Shown in pieces: positions 43,503 through 51,763 of a DNA stretch of 64,000 bases. The DNA is taken from positions 1,180,439 to 1,244,438 of the forward strand of contig NZ_PHNC01000031.1 in NCBI RefSeq assembly GCF_003121295.1, written 5' to 3'. The notes beneath the pieces are model-generated. The model worked only from the letters and a program-made list of their open reading frames with translations, did no database searches and had not been told where the DNA came from. This stretch comes from Streptomyces orinoci. Lineage in GTDB: Bacteria; Actinomycetota; Actinomycetes; Streptomycetales; Streptomycetaceae. How positions within the stretch are numbered: the stretch's first letter is position 1; each line of letters begins with the position of its first letter. A program made the position numbers and the translations under genes.

Positions 43503-43703
43503 CGGGCGCACCTTTCTGGACGGCTACGGGCCGTGGGGCCCTCCCTGTCCCGGGTGGGCCAGGAGGGTGACGGTGTCCATGACTTTATCCGTTGATTGCG
43601 AGAATGAGCAGAGCGCCCTACGCATGAGCGGCGTCAAGGGCGGGCGGGGGCGCGAGGCCGTCCCGCCGTCAAGATCGGCCGGGCCATGGGGGACCATGGT
43701 GGG

Positions 43704-44249
43704 GTGGCAGGCAGGAACGGTAAGAACCAGACGGTCCGGAACATGGTGCTGTCGTTGGCGGTGGTGGTCCCCATGGCCGGGGTCAGCTACCTCTTCATCC
43801 CGCACGACAGCCGGGGCATGCAGCCCGCCCGGACCGTCGATTACCGGGTGGAACTGGACACGGCCCGGCGCGCGGCCCCCTATCCCGTGCTGGCGCCCGA
43901 GGGGCTCGGCGGCGACTGGCGGGCGACCTCGGTGACCTACCGGGTGGACCAGCGCACGGGCAAGGTATGGCACCTGGGGTTCCTGGACCCGGACACCGAG
44001 TATGTGCAGCTGGAGCAGAGCGACGGGCCGGCCGTCTCCTTCATCGACGACTCCACCCAGCACGCGGAGAAGACCGGGCGCACCCAGCGGGTGGGCGGCG
44101 CCGTCTGGCAGCGCTATGAGGGGCCCAGGTACAACGCGCTGGTGCGCCAGGAGCGCGGGGTGACCACGGTGGTGGCCGGGACCGCCTCCCAGGAGCGGCT
44201 TGCGCAGATGGCCGCCGCGCTCAGGCCCGGCGGGAAGAACCCGGGCTGA
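43704..44249 (+). CDS. DUF4245 membrane-anchored protein
   Basis: A 181-residue DUF4245 protein of unknown function. A short Lys/Asn/Arg start and one membrane helix (about residues 15-35, MVLSLAVVVPMAGVSYLF) precede an extracellular alpha/beta domain with family patterns PYPVLAPEGLGGDWRATSV, WHLGFLDPDTEYVQLEQSD and YEGPRYNALVR. The GTG at 43704 gives the standard start VAGRNGK; an in-frame ATG at 43686 would add six residues. It is divergent from glpX, a pairing conserved in actinomycetes. Confidence 0.86.
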   Translation: MAGRNGKNQTVRNMVLSLAVVVPMAGVSYLFIPHDSRGMQPARTVDYRVELDTARRAAPYPVLAPEGLGGDWRATSVTYRVDQRTGKVWHLGFLDPDTEYVQLEQSDGPAVSFIDDSTQHAEKTGRTQRVGGAVWQRYEGPRYNALVRQERGVTTVVAGTASQERLAQMAAALRPGGKNPG

Positions 44250-44281
44250 GTGCGGCGGCCATCGCTTGGGCCGGTGTCGCG

Positions 44282-44872
44282 TCAGATGACGGTGGCCGCC
44301 TGGTCGAAGGACAGGCGCGGGGCGCGGGGACGGTAGGCGTCCTCGCCCGGCTTGCCGACGTTGATCACCATCAGCGGGGTGTGCTCGTCGTCCAGGAACT
44401 CCTTGCGCAGGGCCTCGGCGTCAAAGCCGGTCATCGGGCCGGCCGCCAGACCGGCCGCGCGCAGGCCCAGGATGAGGTAGCCCGCCTGCAGCGCGCCATT
44501 GAGCAGGGCGGAGTTCTCGCGGACCGGGCGCTCGGCGAAGAAGACATCCTTGGCCTGCGGGAAGGCCGGGAAGAGCGTCGGCAGTTCCTGGTGGAACTCA
44601 TTGTCGGTGGCCACGATCAGCGACAGCGGGGCGGTGCGGGTCTTGGCCTGGTTGCCCTCGGCCATGACCGACACCAGACGCTCGCGGGCCTCGGCGGAGC
44701 GGACCAGCACCAGGCGCAGCGGCGACTGGTTGAAGGCGGTCGGGGCCAGCTTGATCAGGTCGTAGACGGCCTGGATCTGCTCGTCGGTGACGGGCTCGTC
44801 GGTGAAGGTGTTGGCGGTGTGGGCCTCGCGGAAGAGGAGGTCCTGGGCGGCGGGGTCAAGGAAGAGGCTCAT
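44282..44872 (-). CDS. Nitroreductase family protein (RutE/malonic semialdehyde reductase-like)
   Basis: A 196-residue FMN-dependent oxidoreductase. Features of the RutE subgroup are visible: REAHTANTFTDEPVTDEQI, then IKLAPTAFNQSPLRLVLVRS for FMN contacts, SALLNGALQAGYLILGLRAAGLAAGPMTGFD and the C-terminal INVGKPGEDAYRPRAPRL. RutE reduces malonic semialdehyde; the true substrate here is not known. The ATG at 44872 follows TGGAG; MVEP upstream is a minor alternative. Divergent from xseB. Confidence 0.93.
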   Translation of the reverse strand: MSLFLDPAAQDLLFREAHTANTFTDEPVTDEQIQAVYDLIKLAPTAFNQSPLRLVLVRSAEARERLVSVMAEGNQAKTRTAPLSLIVATDNEFHQELPTLFPAFPQAKDVFFAERPVRENSALLNGALQAGYLILGLRAAGLAAGPMTGFDAEALRKEFLDDEHTPLMVINVGKPGEDAYRPRAPRLSFDQAATVI

Positions 44873-44949
44873 GGGCTCCACCATAGGCCAGAATTATGTG
44901 AAGCTTCAACTAAATCGGATGAGGCCCACCTCACCCCGCGCCGGACCCC

Positions 44950-44955
44950 TACCCT
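44950..44955 (+). promoter_or_regulatory. Putative -10 box (TACCCT) of leaderless xseB mRNA
   Basis: TACCCT ends 6 nt before the xseB ATG at 44962; no Shine-Dalgarno sequence intervenes. Confidence 0.55.
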
Positions 44956-44961
44956 GGCGCC

Positions 44962-45201
44962 ATGACCGACACCGAACAGACCACCGACGACCTCGGCGCC
45001 CTGGGCTATGAGCAGGCCCGGGACGAGCTGATCGAGGTGGTGCGCCGGCTGGAGACCGGCGGCACCACCCTGGAGGAGTCACTGGCCCTGTGGGAGCGCG
45101 GCGAGGCACTGGCCAAGGTCTGCCGGCACTGGCTGGAGGGCGCCCGCGCCCGACTGGACGCGGCGCTGGCGGAGGAACGGGAGTCGGAAGACGGGGACTG
45201 A
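44962..45201 (+). CDS. xseB: Exodeoxyribonuclease VII small subunit
   Basis: A 79-residue XseB. The helical-hairpin family core YEQARDELIEVVRRLETGGTTLEESLALWERGEAL binds the XseA tail to form exonuclease VII, which degrades single-stranded DNA. It is convergent with, not upstream of, xseA, an unusual but actinobacterial arrangement. Acidic C-terminus (EERESEDGD). Confidence 0.94.
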   Translation: MTDTEQTTDDLGALGYEQARDELIEVVRRLETGGTTLEESLALWERGEALAKVCRHWLEGARARLDAALAEERESEDGD

Positions 45202-45399
45202 GGAGTCCCCGGGGGCCCGGGTGCTCTTGTCCCGGGTGCTCTCGCTCCACCGCGACGACGAGCCGCCACCCTCCGCCCGGTCCGGCGACCGCGACGGTGA
45301 CCGGCCGCCCCGGCCGGATGCGGCGACGACGCGGCGCCCGCGCCCATGACATCGCCCGCACCCTAGAGAGCGCCCGCACCCATCAGACGGAGAACCGCC

Positions 45400-46605
45400 T
45401 CAGCGGACCCGCACCGTGAACTCGCCCTCCGCGACCCGGGCGCGCAGGTCCTCCCCCTCCGCCACCTGCGCGGGGGCCCGTACCACCGCCCCGTCCGTAC
45501 GCTGGAGCACCGCATAGCCGCGCCGCAGGGTGGCCGCCGGGGACAGCGCCACCACCCGGGCCAGGGTGTGCGCCAGCTCGGAGTCGGCCCGGTCCAGCAG
45601 GTGGCCCAGGGTGCGCCGGGCCCGCCCGGTGAGCGCGGAGATCTCCTCCTCGCGCTCGTCCACCATCCGCTGCGGACGCTCCACACAGGGCCGGGCCCGT
45701 ACCGAGGCCAGGCCGCGCTCCTCGCGGTCCACCAGCGCGGTGACACAGCGCCGCGCCCGGTCGCGCAGCTGCCGCACCCGCAGCAGTTCCTCGCCCACGT
45801 CCGGCACCACCCGCTTGGCCGCGTCGGTGGGCGTGGAGGCACGCAGATCGGCCACCAGGTCCAGCAGCGGGCTGTCGGGCTCATGGCCGATCGCCGAGAC
45901 CACCGGGGTGCCGCAGGCGGCCACCGTCCTGATCAGGCGCTCGTCGGAGAAGGGCAGCAGGTCCTCCACGCTGCCGCCGCCCCGGGCCACGATGATCACG
46001 TCCACCCCGGCCAGCGCGTCCAGCTCCCGCACCGCCTCGATCACCCGCGGCACCGCCTGCGCCCCCTGCACGGGGACATTGCGCACCTCGAAGCGGACGG
46101 CGGGCCAGCGGTGCCGGGCGTTTTCCAGCACATCCCGTTCGGCCGCCGAGGCGCGCCCGCAGACCAGGCCGATCAGCTGGGGAAGGAAGGGCAGCGGCCG
46201 CTTGCGCTCGGCGGCGAACAACCCCTCCGCGGCCAGCGACCGCTTCAGCTGCTCCAGCCGGGCCAGCAGCTCGCCCACCCCCACCGGGCGGATCTCGGTG
46301 GCCCGCAGCGAGAGTGAGCCCCGGGGCGCGTACCACTCGGGCTTGGCGTGCACCACCACTCGCGCGCCCTCCGAGACGACGTCCGCGACCTGGTCGAAGA
46401 CGGCGCGGTAGCAGGTGACCGAGAGCGAGATGTCATGCGCCGGGTCGCGCAGCGTCAGGAACACCACCCCGGCTCCCGGGCGGCGCGAGAGCTGGGTGAT
46501 CTGCCCCTCGACCCATACCGCGCCGAGCCGGTCGATCCAGCCGCCGATCAGCCGGGACACCTGGCCGACGGGGATCGGGGCCTCGGGGGACGTCTGGAGA
46601 GCCAT
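45400..46605 (-). CDS. xseA: Exodeoxyribonuclease VII large subunit
   Basis: A 401-residue catalytic subunit. The N-terminal OB fold (about 1-100; VWVEGQITQLSRRPGAGVVFLTLRD) is followed by the catalytic domain (about 115-300; RKRPLPFLPQLIGLVCGRASAAERD, VIIVARGGGSVEDLLPFSDE, SAIGHEPDSPLLDLVADLRASTPTDAA) and a helical C-terminus. The ATG at 46605 is preceded by TACGCT at 6 nt and no ribosome site. The 198-bp gap to xseB holds no gene. Confidence 0.95.
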   Translation of the reverse strand: MALQTSPEAPIPVGQVSRLIGGWIDRLGAVWVEGQITQLSRRPGAGVVFLTLRDPAHDISLSVTCYRAVFDQVADVVSEGARVVVHAKPEWYAPRGSLSLRATEIRPVGVGELLARLEQLKRSLAAEGLFAAERKRPLPFLPQLIGLVCGRASAAERDVLENARHRWPAVRFEVRNVPVQGAQAVPRVIEAVRELDALAGVDVIIVARGGGSVEDLLPFSDERLIRTVAACGTPVVSAIGHEPDSPLLDLVADLRASTPTDAAKRVVPDVGEELLRVRQLRDRARRCVTALVDREERGLASVRARPCVERPQRMVDEREEEISALTGRARRTLGHLLDRADSELAHTLARVVALSPAATLRRGYAVLQRTDGAVVRAPAQVAEGEDLRARVAEGEFTVRVR

Positions 46606-46611
46606 GCGGTG

Positions 46612-46652
46612 AGCGTAGCGGTGGGCCGGGTGACGGTGGCGGCCCGTACGAT
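46612..46652. promoter_or_regulatory. Divergent leaderless promoters of xseA and ispH
   Basis: Reading leftward, TACGCT (complement of 46612-46617) ends 6 nt before the xseA ATG. Reading rightward, TACGAT (46647-46652) ends 7 nt before the ispH ATG. Both genes thus start from a 54-bp shared region with back-to-back -10 boxes. Confidence 0.6.
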
Positions 46653-46659
46653 GGAGCGC

Positions 46660-47649
46660 ATGACCGCCAAGCCTGCCCGCAAGGTTCTGCTCGCCGCCCC
46701 CCGTGGCTACTGCGCGGGCGTGGACCGCGCCGTGATCGCCGTCGAGAAGGCCCTGGAGCAGTACGGCGCACCGGTGTATGTGCGCCATGAGATCGTCCAC
46801 AACAAATATGTGGTCAAGACCCTGGAGAAAAAGGGCGCGATCTTTGTGGACGAGACCGCGGAGGTGCCCGAGGGCAACATCGTGATCTTCTCCGCGCACG
46901 GGGTGGCTCCGGTGGTCCACGAGGAGGCCAAGCGCGGCAAGCTGGCCACCATCGACGCCACCTGCCCGCTGGTCACCAAGGTCCACAAGGAGGCCGTCCG
47001 CTTCGCCAAGGAGGACTACGACATCCTCCTGATCGGCCATGAGGGCCATGAGGAGGTCATCGGCACCAGCGGCGAGGCGCCCGAGCACATCCAGCTGGTG
47101 GACGGTCCGGAGGACGTGGCCAATGTCGAGGTCCGCGACCCCGACAAGGTCGTCTGGCTGTCCCAGACCACCCTCTCCGTGGACGAGACCATGGAGACCG
47201 TGGACGCCCTCAAGGGCCGCTTCCCCAACCTCCTCTCGCCGCCCAGCGACGACATCTGCTACGCCACCCAGAACCGCCAGACCGCCGTCAAGCAGATGGG
47301 CGCCGAGGCCGACCTGGTGATCGTGGTCGGCTCCAAGAACTCCTCCAACTCGGTCCGGCTGGTCGAGGTCGCCCTCGGCGCCGGCGCCCGGGACGCCCAC
47401 CTGGTGGACTACGCCGAGGAGATCGACGAGAGCTGGCTGGAGGGCGTGAGCACGGTCGGCGTCACCTCCGGCGCCTCCGTCCCGGAGATCCTGGTGCAGG
47501 GTGTGCTGGAGTGGCTGGCCCAGCGCGGCTTCGAGGACGTCGAGGTGGTCACCGCCGCCGAGGAGTCCATCACCTTCTCCCTCCCCAAGGAGCTGCGGCG
47601 CGACCTGCGCGCCGAGGCCGCCCAGGCGGCGGGTACGGCCGGGGAGTAA
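46660..47649 (+). CDS. ispH: 4-Hydroxy-3-methylbut-2-enyl diphosphate reductase (IspH/LytB)
   Basis: This 329-residue Fe-S enzyme makes IPP and DMAPP, the last step of the MEP pathway. Cluster Cys18 (APRGYCAGVDRA), Cys102 (DATCPLVTKVH) and Cys200 (DDICYATQNRQ) are present, with the substrate His residues in VRHEIVHNKYV and SAHGVAP and the SxN motif in SKNSSNSVRLVEVA. The ATG at 46660 has a TANNNT box 7 nt upstream; an ATG at 46651 is part of that box. It supplies the prenyl pathway used by the UppS homologue at 14100. Confidence 0.96.
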   Translation: MTAKPARKVLLAAPRGYCAGVDRAVIAVEKALEQYGAPVYVRHEIVHNKYVVKTLEKKGAIFVDETAEVPEGNIVIFSAHGVAPVVHEEAKRGKLATIDATCPLVTKVHKEAVRFAKEDYDILLIGHEGHEEVIGTSGEAPEHIQLVDGPEDVANVEVRDPDKVVWLSQTTLSVDETMETVDALKGRFPNLLSPPSDDICYATQNRQTAVKQMGAEADLVIVVGSKNSSNSVRLVEVALGAGARDAHLVDYAEEIDESWLEGVSTVGVTSGASVPEILVQGVLEWLAQRGFEDVEVVTAAEESITFSLPKELRRDLRAEAAQAAGTAGE

Positions 47650-47718
47650 CCGGAGCAGCCGGAGCCAGCGAAGCACCGGAGTAACCGCCACCGAGGGGTG
47701 CGGGCCGCCCGCGGCCCG

Positions 47719-47724
47719 TAGCGT
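47719..47724 (+). promoter_or_regulatory. Putative -10 box (TAGCGT) of leaderless ppgK mRNA
   Basis: TAGCGT ends 7 nt before the ATG at 47732 in the 82-bp gap after ispH, and no ribosome-binding site is visible. Confidence 0.5.
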
Positions 47725-47731
47725 GAATCCC

Positions 47732-48493
47732 ATGGACGTATTCGGTGTGGACATCGGCGGCTCGGGCATCAAGGGCGCACCGGTGGACCTGACCCATGGC
47801 GAGCTGGCGGGGGAGCGCTTCAAGGTGCTCACCCCCCAGCCCTCGACGCCCGAGGCGGTCGCCGGGCGGGTCAAGGAGGTCGTGGACCACTTCGGCTGGA
47901 GCGGCCCGGTGGGCGTCACCTTCCCCGGAGTGGTGGTCCAGGGCACCACACGCACCGCCGCCAATGTGGACCGGCAGTGGATCGGCACCGACGCCGAGGC
48001 GCTGCTGGCCGGGCGGCTGGGGGTGCCGGTCACGGTGCTCAATGACGCGGACGCGGCCGGGCTGGCCGAGATCACCTATGGCGCCGGACGGGGCCGCAAG
48101 GGCACCGTGATCGTGCTGACCTTCGGCACCGGCATCGGCAGTGCGGTGTTCACCGGCGGCCGGCTGGTGCCCAATACCGAGCTGGGCCACCTGGAGCTGA
48201 ACGGCCATGACGCGGAGACCCGCGCCTCCAGCCGGGCCAAGGAGGAGGGGGATCTCAGCTGGCCTCGCTGGGCGCGCCGGGTACAGCGCTATCTGGCCCA
48301 TGTGGAGCGGCTGTTCTCCCCGGAGCTGTTCATCATCGGCGGCGGCGTCAGCCGCAAGGCGGACAAGTTCCTGCCGCTGATCGAGGGGATCAGCGCCGAG
48401 GTCGTGCCTGCGCAGCTGGAGAACACCGCGGGGATCGTGGGGGCCGCGATGGCCGCTTCCGCTGCGCGATCCGTGCCAGCTTCCGCTGTCTGA
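47732..48493 (+). CDS. ppgK: ROK-family polyphosphate glucokinase
   Basis: A 253-residue sugar kinase phosphorylating glucose with polyphosphate or ATP. Motifs: phosphate-binding FGVDIGGSGIKGAPVDL, catalytic Asp in VLNDADAAGLAEITYG, GTGIGSAVF, and NTELGHLELNG for glucose. The zinc-binding Cys cluster of ROK regulators is absent, as in PpgK enzymes. Its last 104 bp overlap the convergent DUF6542 gene. Confidence 0.93.
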   Translation: MDVFGVDIGGSGIKGAPVDLTHGELAGERFKVLTPQPSTPEAVAGRVKEVVDHFGWSGPVGVTFPGVVVQGTTRTAANVDRQWIGTDAEALLAGRLGVPVTVLNDADAAGLAEITYGAGRGRKGTVIVLTFGTGIGSAVFTGGRLVPNTELGHLELNGHDAETRASSRAKEEGDLSWPRWARRVQRYLAHVERLFSPELFIIGGGVSRKADKFLPLIEGISAEVVPAQLENTAGIVGAAMAASAARSVPASAV

Positions 48494-49004
48494 TCCAGGC
48501 CAGCCGCCGCACCAGCGCCACCAGGGCGGCCAGCAGGGTGCCGCCGTAGAGCCAGCCGGCCTGCAGGGACAGAAAACTCACCAGCCCCATCAGCTGGCCG
48601 GCCAGACCGCGGGTCCCGTCGTCCACCGGGACGGCGCCCACCGCGAAGGCGATGGGGACGGCCACCGGGGCGGCCAGCCACTCGGCCGGCCTGATCATCA
48701 GCGCACAGGCGGCGCAGGCCAGCAGGAAGCACCCGCCATAGGCGGCGGGCGAGCCGGCCAGCAGGGCCGAGTCCAGTGCTCCGGTCACCAGCATGGCGCC
48801 GGTGGTGAGCAGCCCGCCGCCCAGCCCGGTCAGCCGGGCGGCGGACAGCCGCCGCAGCACCCTGGGCAGCCGGGGCGGGGTGCGTCCGCCGCCCATCCGG
48901 TAAACCGTTCCTGCGGAGCCCTGGCCCAGGGGGACGGCCGGGCGGGGCACCGGCGAGGGACGGCCGGGCCGGTGCGGGGTGCTGCGCGTACTGGGTCGCT
49001 CCAC
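48390..49004 (-). CDS. DUF6542-type four-helix membrane protein
   Basis: A 204-residue protein. A Pro/Arg-rich cytoplasmic start (1-55) leads to about four membrane helices (about 58-165) and a basic C-terminal tail. Function unknown; the family is actinobacterial. The GTG at 49004 is preceded by TACTTT at 6 nt (complement of 49011-49016), so the mRNA is probably leaderless. The 3' third of the coding tail is antisense to the end of ppgK; it is Arg/Pro/Ser-rich and may be an unconstrained extension created by loss of an earlier stop. Confidence 0.72.
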   Translation of the reverse strand: MERPSTRSTPHRPGRPSPVPRPAVPLGQGSAGTVYRMGGGRTPPRLPRVLRRLSAARLTGLGGGLLTTGAMLVTGALDSALLAGSPAAYGGCFLLACAACALMIRPAEWLAAPVAVPIAFAVGAVPVDDGTRGLAGQLMGLVSFLSLQAGWLYGGTLLAALVALVRRLAWIRQRKLARIAQRKRPSRPPRSPRCSPAAQARPRR

Positions 49005-49181
49005 CCGACCAAAGTAGGTTGAGAACCGGGAGAAATCCGGCGTTGGACACGCCGGTCACATCACCTCGGCCATTCGTTCGGTGAGTCATTCGTACGGGGC
49101 AGGGTGCCGATGGCGCCCCGTAGACTGGTTGACCGGCCCGACCGCGGGCCGCGGACCCGCCTTACTACAGGAAGTCGTCAC

Positions 49182-50270
49182 GTGTCGCTCACGATCGGAA
49201 TCGTCGGTCTGCCCAACGTCGGCAAGTCGACGCTGTTCAATGCCCTGACCAAGAACGACGTGCTGGCGGCCAACTACCCGTTCGCCACCATCGAGCCCAA
49301 CGTCGGCGTGGTGGGCGTCCCCGACCCCCGGCTGGCCCGGCTGGCGGAGATCTTCGGCTCGGCCAAGATCCTCCCCGCCACCGTGGACTTCGTGGACATC
49401 GCGGGCATTGTGCGCGGCGCTTCCGAGGGTGAGGGCCTGGGCAACAAGTTCCTCGCCAACATCCGCGAGTCGGATGCCATCTGCCAGGTCATCCGCGCCT
49501 TCAAGGACGAGAACGTGGTCCATGTGGACGGCAAGGTCTCGCCCAAGGACGACATCGAGACCATCAACACCGAGCTGATCCTGGCGGACCTGCAGACCAT
49601 CGAGAAGGTGCTGCCCCGCCTGGTGAAGGAATCCCGCATCCAGAAGGACAAGGCCGCCAAGGTCAAGGCGGTCGAGGAGGCCAAGGCCATCCTGGAGGAG
49701 GGCAACACCCTCTTCTCCGCGGGCATCGTCCAGGGCACCGAGAAGCACGAGCCGCTGCACGACCTGCACCTGCTCACCACCAAGCCCTTCCTCTACGTCT
49801 TCAACGTGGACGAGGAGGAGCTCACCGACGAGGCCTTCAAGAACGAGCAGCGCGCCCTGGTCGCCCCCGCCGAGGCCATCTTCCTCAACGCCAAGCTGGA
49901 GGCCGACCTGGCCGAGCTGGACGACGAGGAGGCCCTGGAGCTGCTCCAGTCCGTCGGCCAGGAGGAGCCCGGCCTGGCCACCCTGGCCCGGGTCGGCTTC
50001 GACACCCTGGGCCTGCAGACCTACCTCACCGCCGGTCCCAAGGAGACCCGCGCCTGGACCATCAAGAAGGGCGCCACCGCCCCCGAGGCGGCCGGTGTGA
50101 TCCACACCGACTTCCAGAAGGGCTTTATCAAGGCCGAGGTCATCTCCTTCGACGACCTGATCGCCACCGGCTCGGTCGCCGAGGCCCGCGCGGCGGGCAA
50201 GGCGCGCATGGAGGGCAAGGACTATGTGATGGCGGACGGGGACGTGGTGGAGTTCCGCTTCAACGTCTGA
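49182..50270 (+). CDS. ychF: Redox-regulated ATPase YchF (Obg family)
   Basis: A 362-residue P-loop ATPase. G1 GIVGLPNVGKSTLFNAL, the switch region NYPFATIEPNVGVV, G3 DIAGIVRGASEGEGLGNKFL, a helical insertion (about 130-210) and a C-terminal TGS domain (about 280-360, AWTIKKGATAPEAAGVIHTDFQKGF) are all present. YchF/OLA1 prefers ATP and binds ribosomes, modulating stress responses. The GTG at 49182 follows CAGGAAG and gives the canonical SLTIGIVGLPN start; the longer upstream frame is rejected. A -10-like TAGACT lies at 49121. Confidence 0.96.
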   Translation: MSLTIGIVGLPNVGKSTLFNALTKNDVLAANYPFATIEPNVGVVGVPDPRLARLAEIFGSAKILPATVDFVDIAGIVRGASEGEGLGNKFLANIRESDAICQVIRAFKDENVVHVDGKVSPKDDIETINTELILADLQTIEKVLPRLVKESRIQKDKAAKVKAVEEAKAILEEGNTLFSAGIVQGTEKHEPLHDLHLLTTKPFLYVFNVDEEELTDEAFKNEQRALVAPAEAIFLNAKLEADLAELDDEEALELLQSVGQEEPGLATLARVGFDTLGLQTYLTAGPKETRAWTIKKGATAPEAAGVIHTDFQKGFIKAEVISFDDLIATGSVAEARAAGKARMEGKDYVMADGDVVEFRFNV

Positions 50271-50290
50271 CGCTGACCAACGGACAGACC

Positions 50291-50326
50291 AGAGGGGGCC
50301 GGTTCCTTCGGGAACCGGCCCCCTCT
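50291..50326 (+). terminator. Terminator of ychF
   Basis: Perfect 16-bp arms close a TTCG tetraloop, an exceptionally stable hairpin 20 nt after the stop. Confidence 0.92.
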
Positions 50327-50738
50327 GCGAACTTCACCGTGAGTGCGGGGGCAACCCCATGCCGCCGATCGGTTCGCGGGTGCGCACCGTCGCCCCGCTG
50401 TCGGCCCGTCAACTCCCCCTTGGAACACGCCGGTTGGGCAGCCGTGCCGACTCCGGCAGCAGCTCGATGGCTGACCAGCCGTCAGGGGAAGGTCACCGCT
50501 TGCCGCTCCGCCGTGGGGGTGTCCGACCGGTGCGGCGCGCGTGGCGGATGTGACCGCCGAGACGGCGGATGCCGCCTGAGCGAGGGTGCCGCCGGGGCGC
50601 GGCCCGGCTCCCGTCCCAACCCCGCCCACACCCCGTTGAGCTGCAATTCACCACATCTGGTGAATCCATGGCCTTGAGTTGCGGTCGGCAACCGAGGGTT
50701 GCCAAGCTGTTGCGGACCGTCAACCTCTGGGAGTGACC
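50327..50738. other. 412-bp gap upstream of the GntR gene
   Basis: No gene with family features on either strand. The 3' part holds a perfect palindrome (50646-50665) and repeated GGTTGCC/TTGCGG motifs next to the regulator start. Confidence 0.55.
50646..50665. promoter_or_regulatory. Candidate GntR operator
   Basis: ATTCACCACATCTGGTGAAT is a perfect palindrome with 8-bp arms and a 4-nt spacer, 73 bp upstream of the GntR start and AT-richer than its surroundings. Autoregulation by the adjacent GntR protein is the simplest reading. Confidence 0.55.
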
Positions 50739-51491
50739 GTGGCTTTCGGTGACCAGCCCGCCTACCTCCGTGTCGCCGGCGATCTCCGCCAGAAGATCGT
50801 CGCCGGTGAGCTGCCGCCGCACACCCGGCTTCCCTCCCAGGCCCGCATCCGTGAGCAGTACGGGGTCTCCGACACCGTCGCCCTGGAGGCCCGCAAGGTG
50901 CTGATGGCCGAGGGCCTGGTCGAGGGCCGTTCCGGCTCCGGCACCTATGTCCGGCCCCGGCCCGAGCGGCGCGCGGTGGTGCGTACTGGCTACCGCTCGG
51001 CGGGCGAGTCCTCGCCCTTCCGCCAGGAGCAGGCGGACGTCAAGGTCAAGGGCGCCTGGGAGGCGCGCAGCGAGCAGCGGGTGGCGGACGAGGCCGTCGC
51101 CGAGCGGCTGCGCATCGAGGTGGGCGCCCGGGTGATGCGCACCGAGTATCTGTACCGGGTGGCGGGGGAGCCGGCCATGCTCTCCACCTCCTGGGAGCCG
51201 CTGGCCCTCACCGGCCGGACGCCGGTGATGCTCCCCGAGGAGGGCCCGCTGGCCGGGCGCGGGGTGGTGGAGCGGATGGCCGCCATCGACCTGGTGGTGG
51301 ACAACGTCGCCGAGGAGATCAGCGCCCGTCCCGGGCTGGCCCAGGAGACCCTGGCGCTGGGCGGGGTGCCCGGTCACTGGGTGCTGGTGGTCTCCCGGAC
51401 GTACTTCGCCGGCGGCTGCCCGGTGGAGACGGCGGATGTGGTGATGCTCGCCGAACGGCACCGGATCGCTTATCACCTGCCGGTGAAGTAG
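50739..51491 (+). CDS. GntR-family regulator with UTRA domain (HutC subfamily)
   Basis: A 250-residue regulator. The N-terminal winged HTH (about 8-75; YLRVAGDLRQKIVAGELPPHTRLPSQARIREQYGV) precedes a UTRA effector domain (about 95-245; ARSEQRVADEAVAERL, then VVERMAAIDLVVDNVAEEISARP). The GTG at 50739 follows GGGAG at 5 nt. It lies upstream of an amino-acid permease on the same strand, 272 bp away, which is a plausible target. The effector is unknown. Confidence 0.9.
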   Translation: MAFGDQPAYLRVAGDLRQKIVAGELPPHTRLPSQARIREQYGVSDTVALEARKVLMAEGLVEGRSGSGTYVRPRPERRAVVRTGYRSAGESSPFRQEQADVKVKGAWEARSEQRVADEAVAERLRIEVGARVMRTEYLYRVAGEPAMLSTSWEPLALTGRTPVMLPEEGPLAGRGVVERMAAIDLVVDNVAEEISARPGLAQETLALGGVPGHWVLVVSRTYFAGGCPVETADVVMLAERHRIAYHLPVK

Positions 51492-51763
51492 CCGTTTCGG
51501 CACCGTTCCGGCAGCACGAACTTACCCGCGAGTCAGCTTAAAGGCACTGGAAAATCCCTTCCGTTTACCCCGGCCCATGGGAGGGATGTGTGGCCTGTGC
51601 ACCAATGTGTCCGCATTTGCTGGTCGGCCACTCTCTGTTGCAAACCTCACATAGCCCGTCCTCAGGGCCTTTTGGCAGGACCAACTTGGCCAAATCGCTC
51701 GTACGATGGCGCGGTTTGTGTCCTGCCATGGGGGAGATCAGAGAGCAAAGGAGTACCGGGGCG

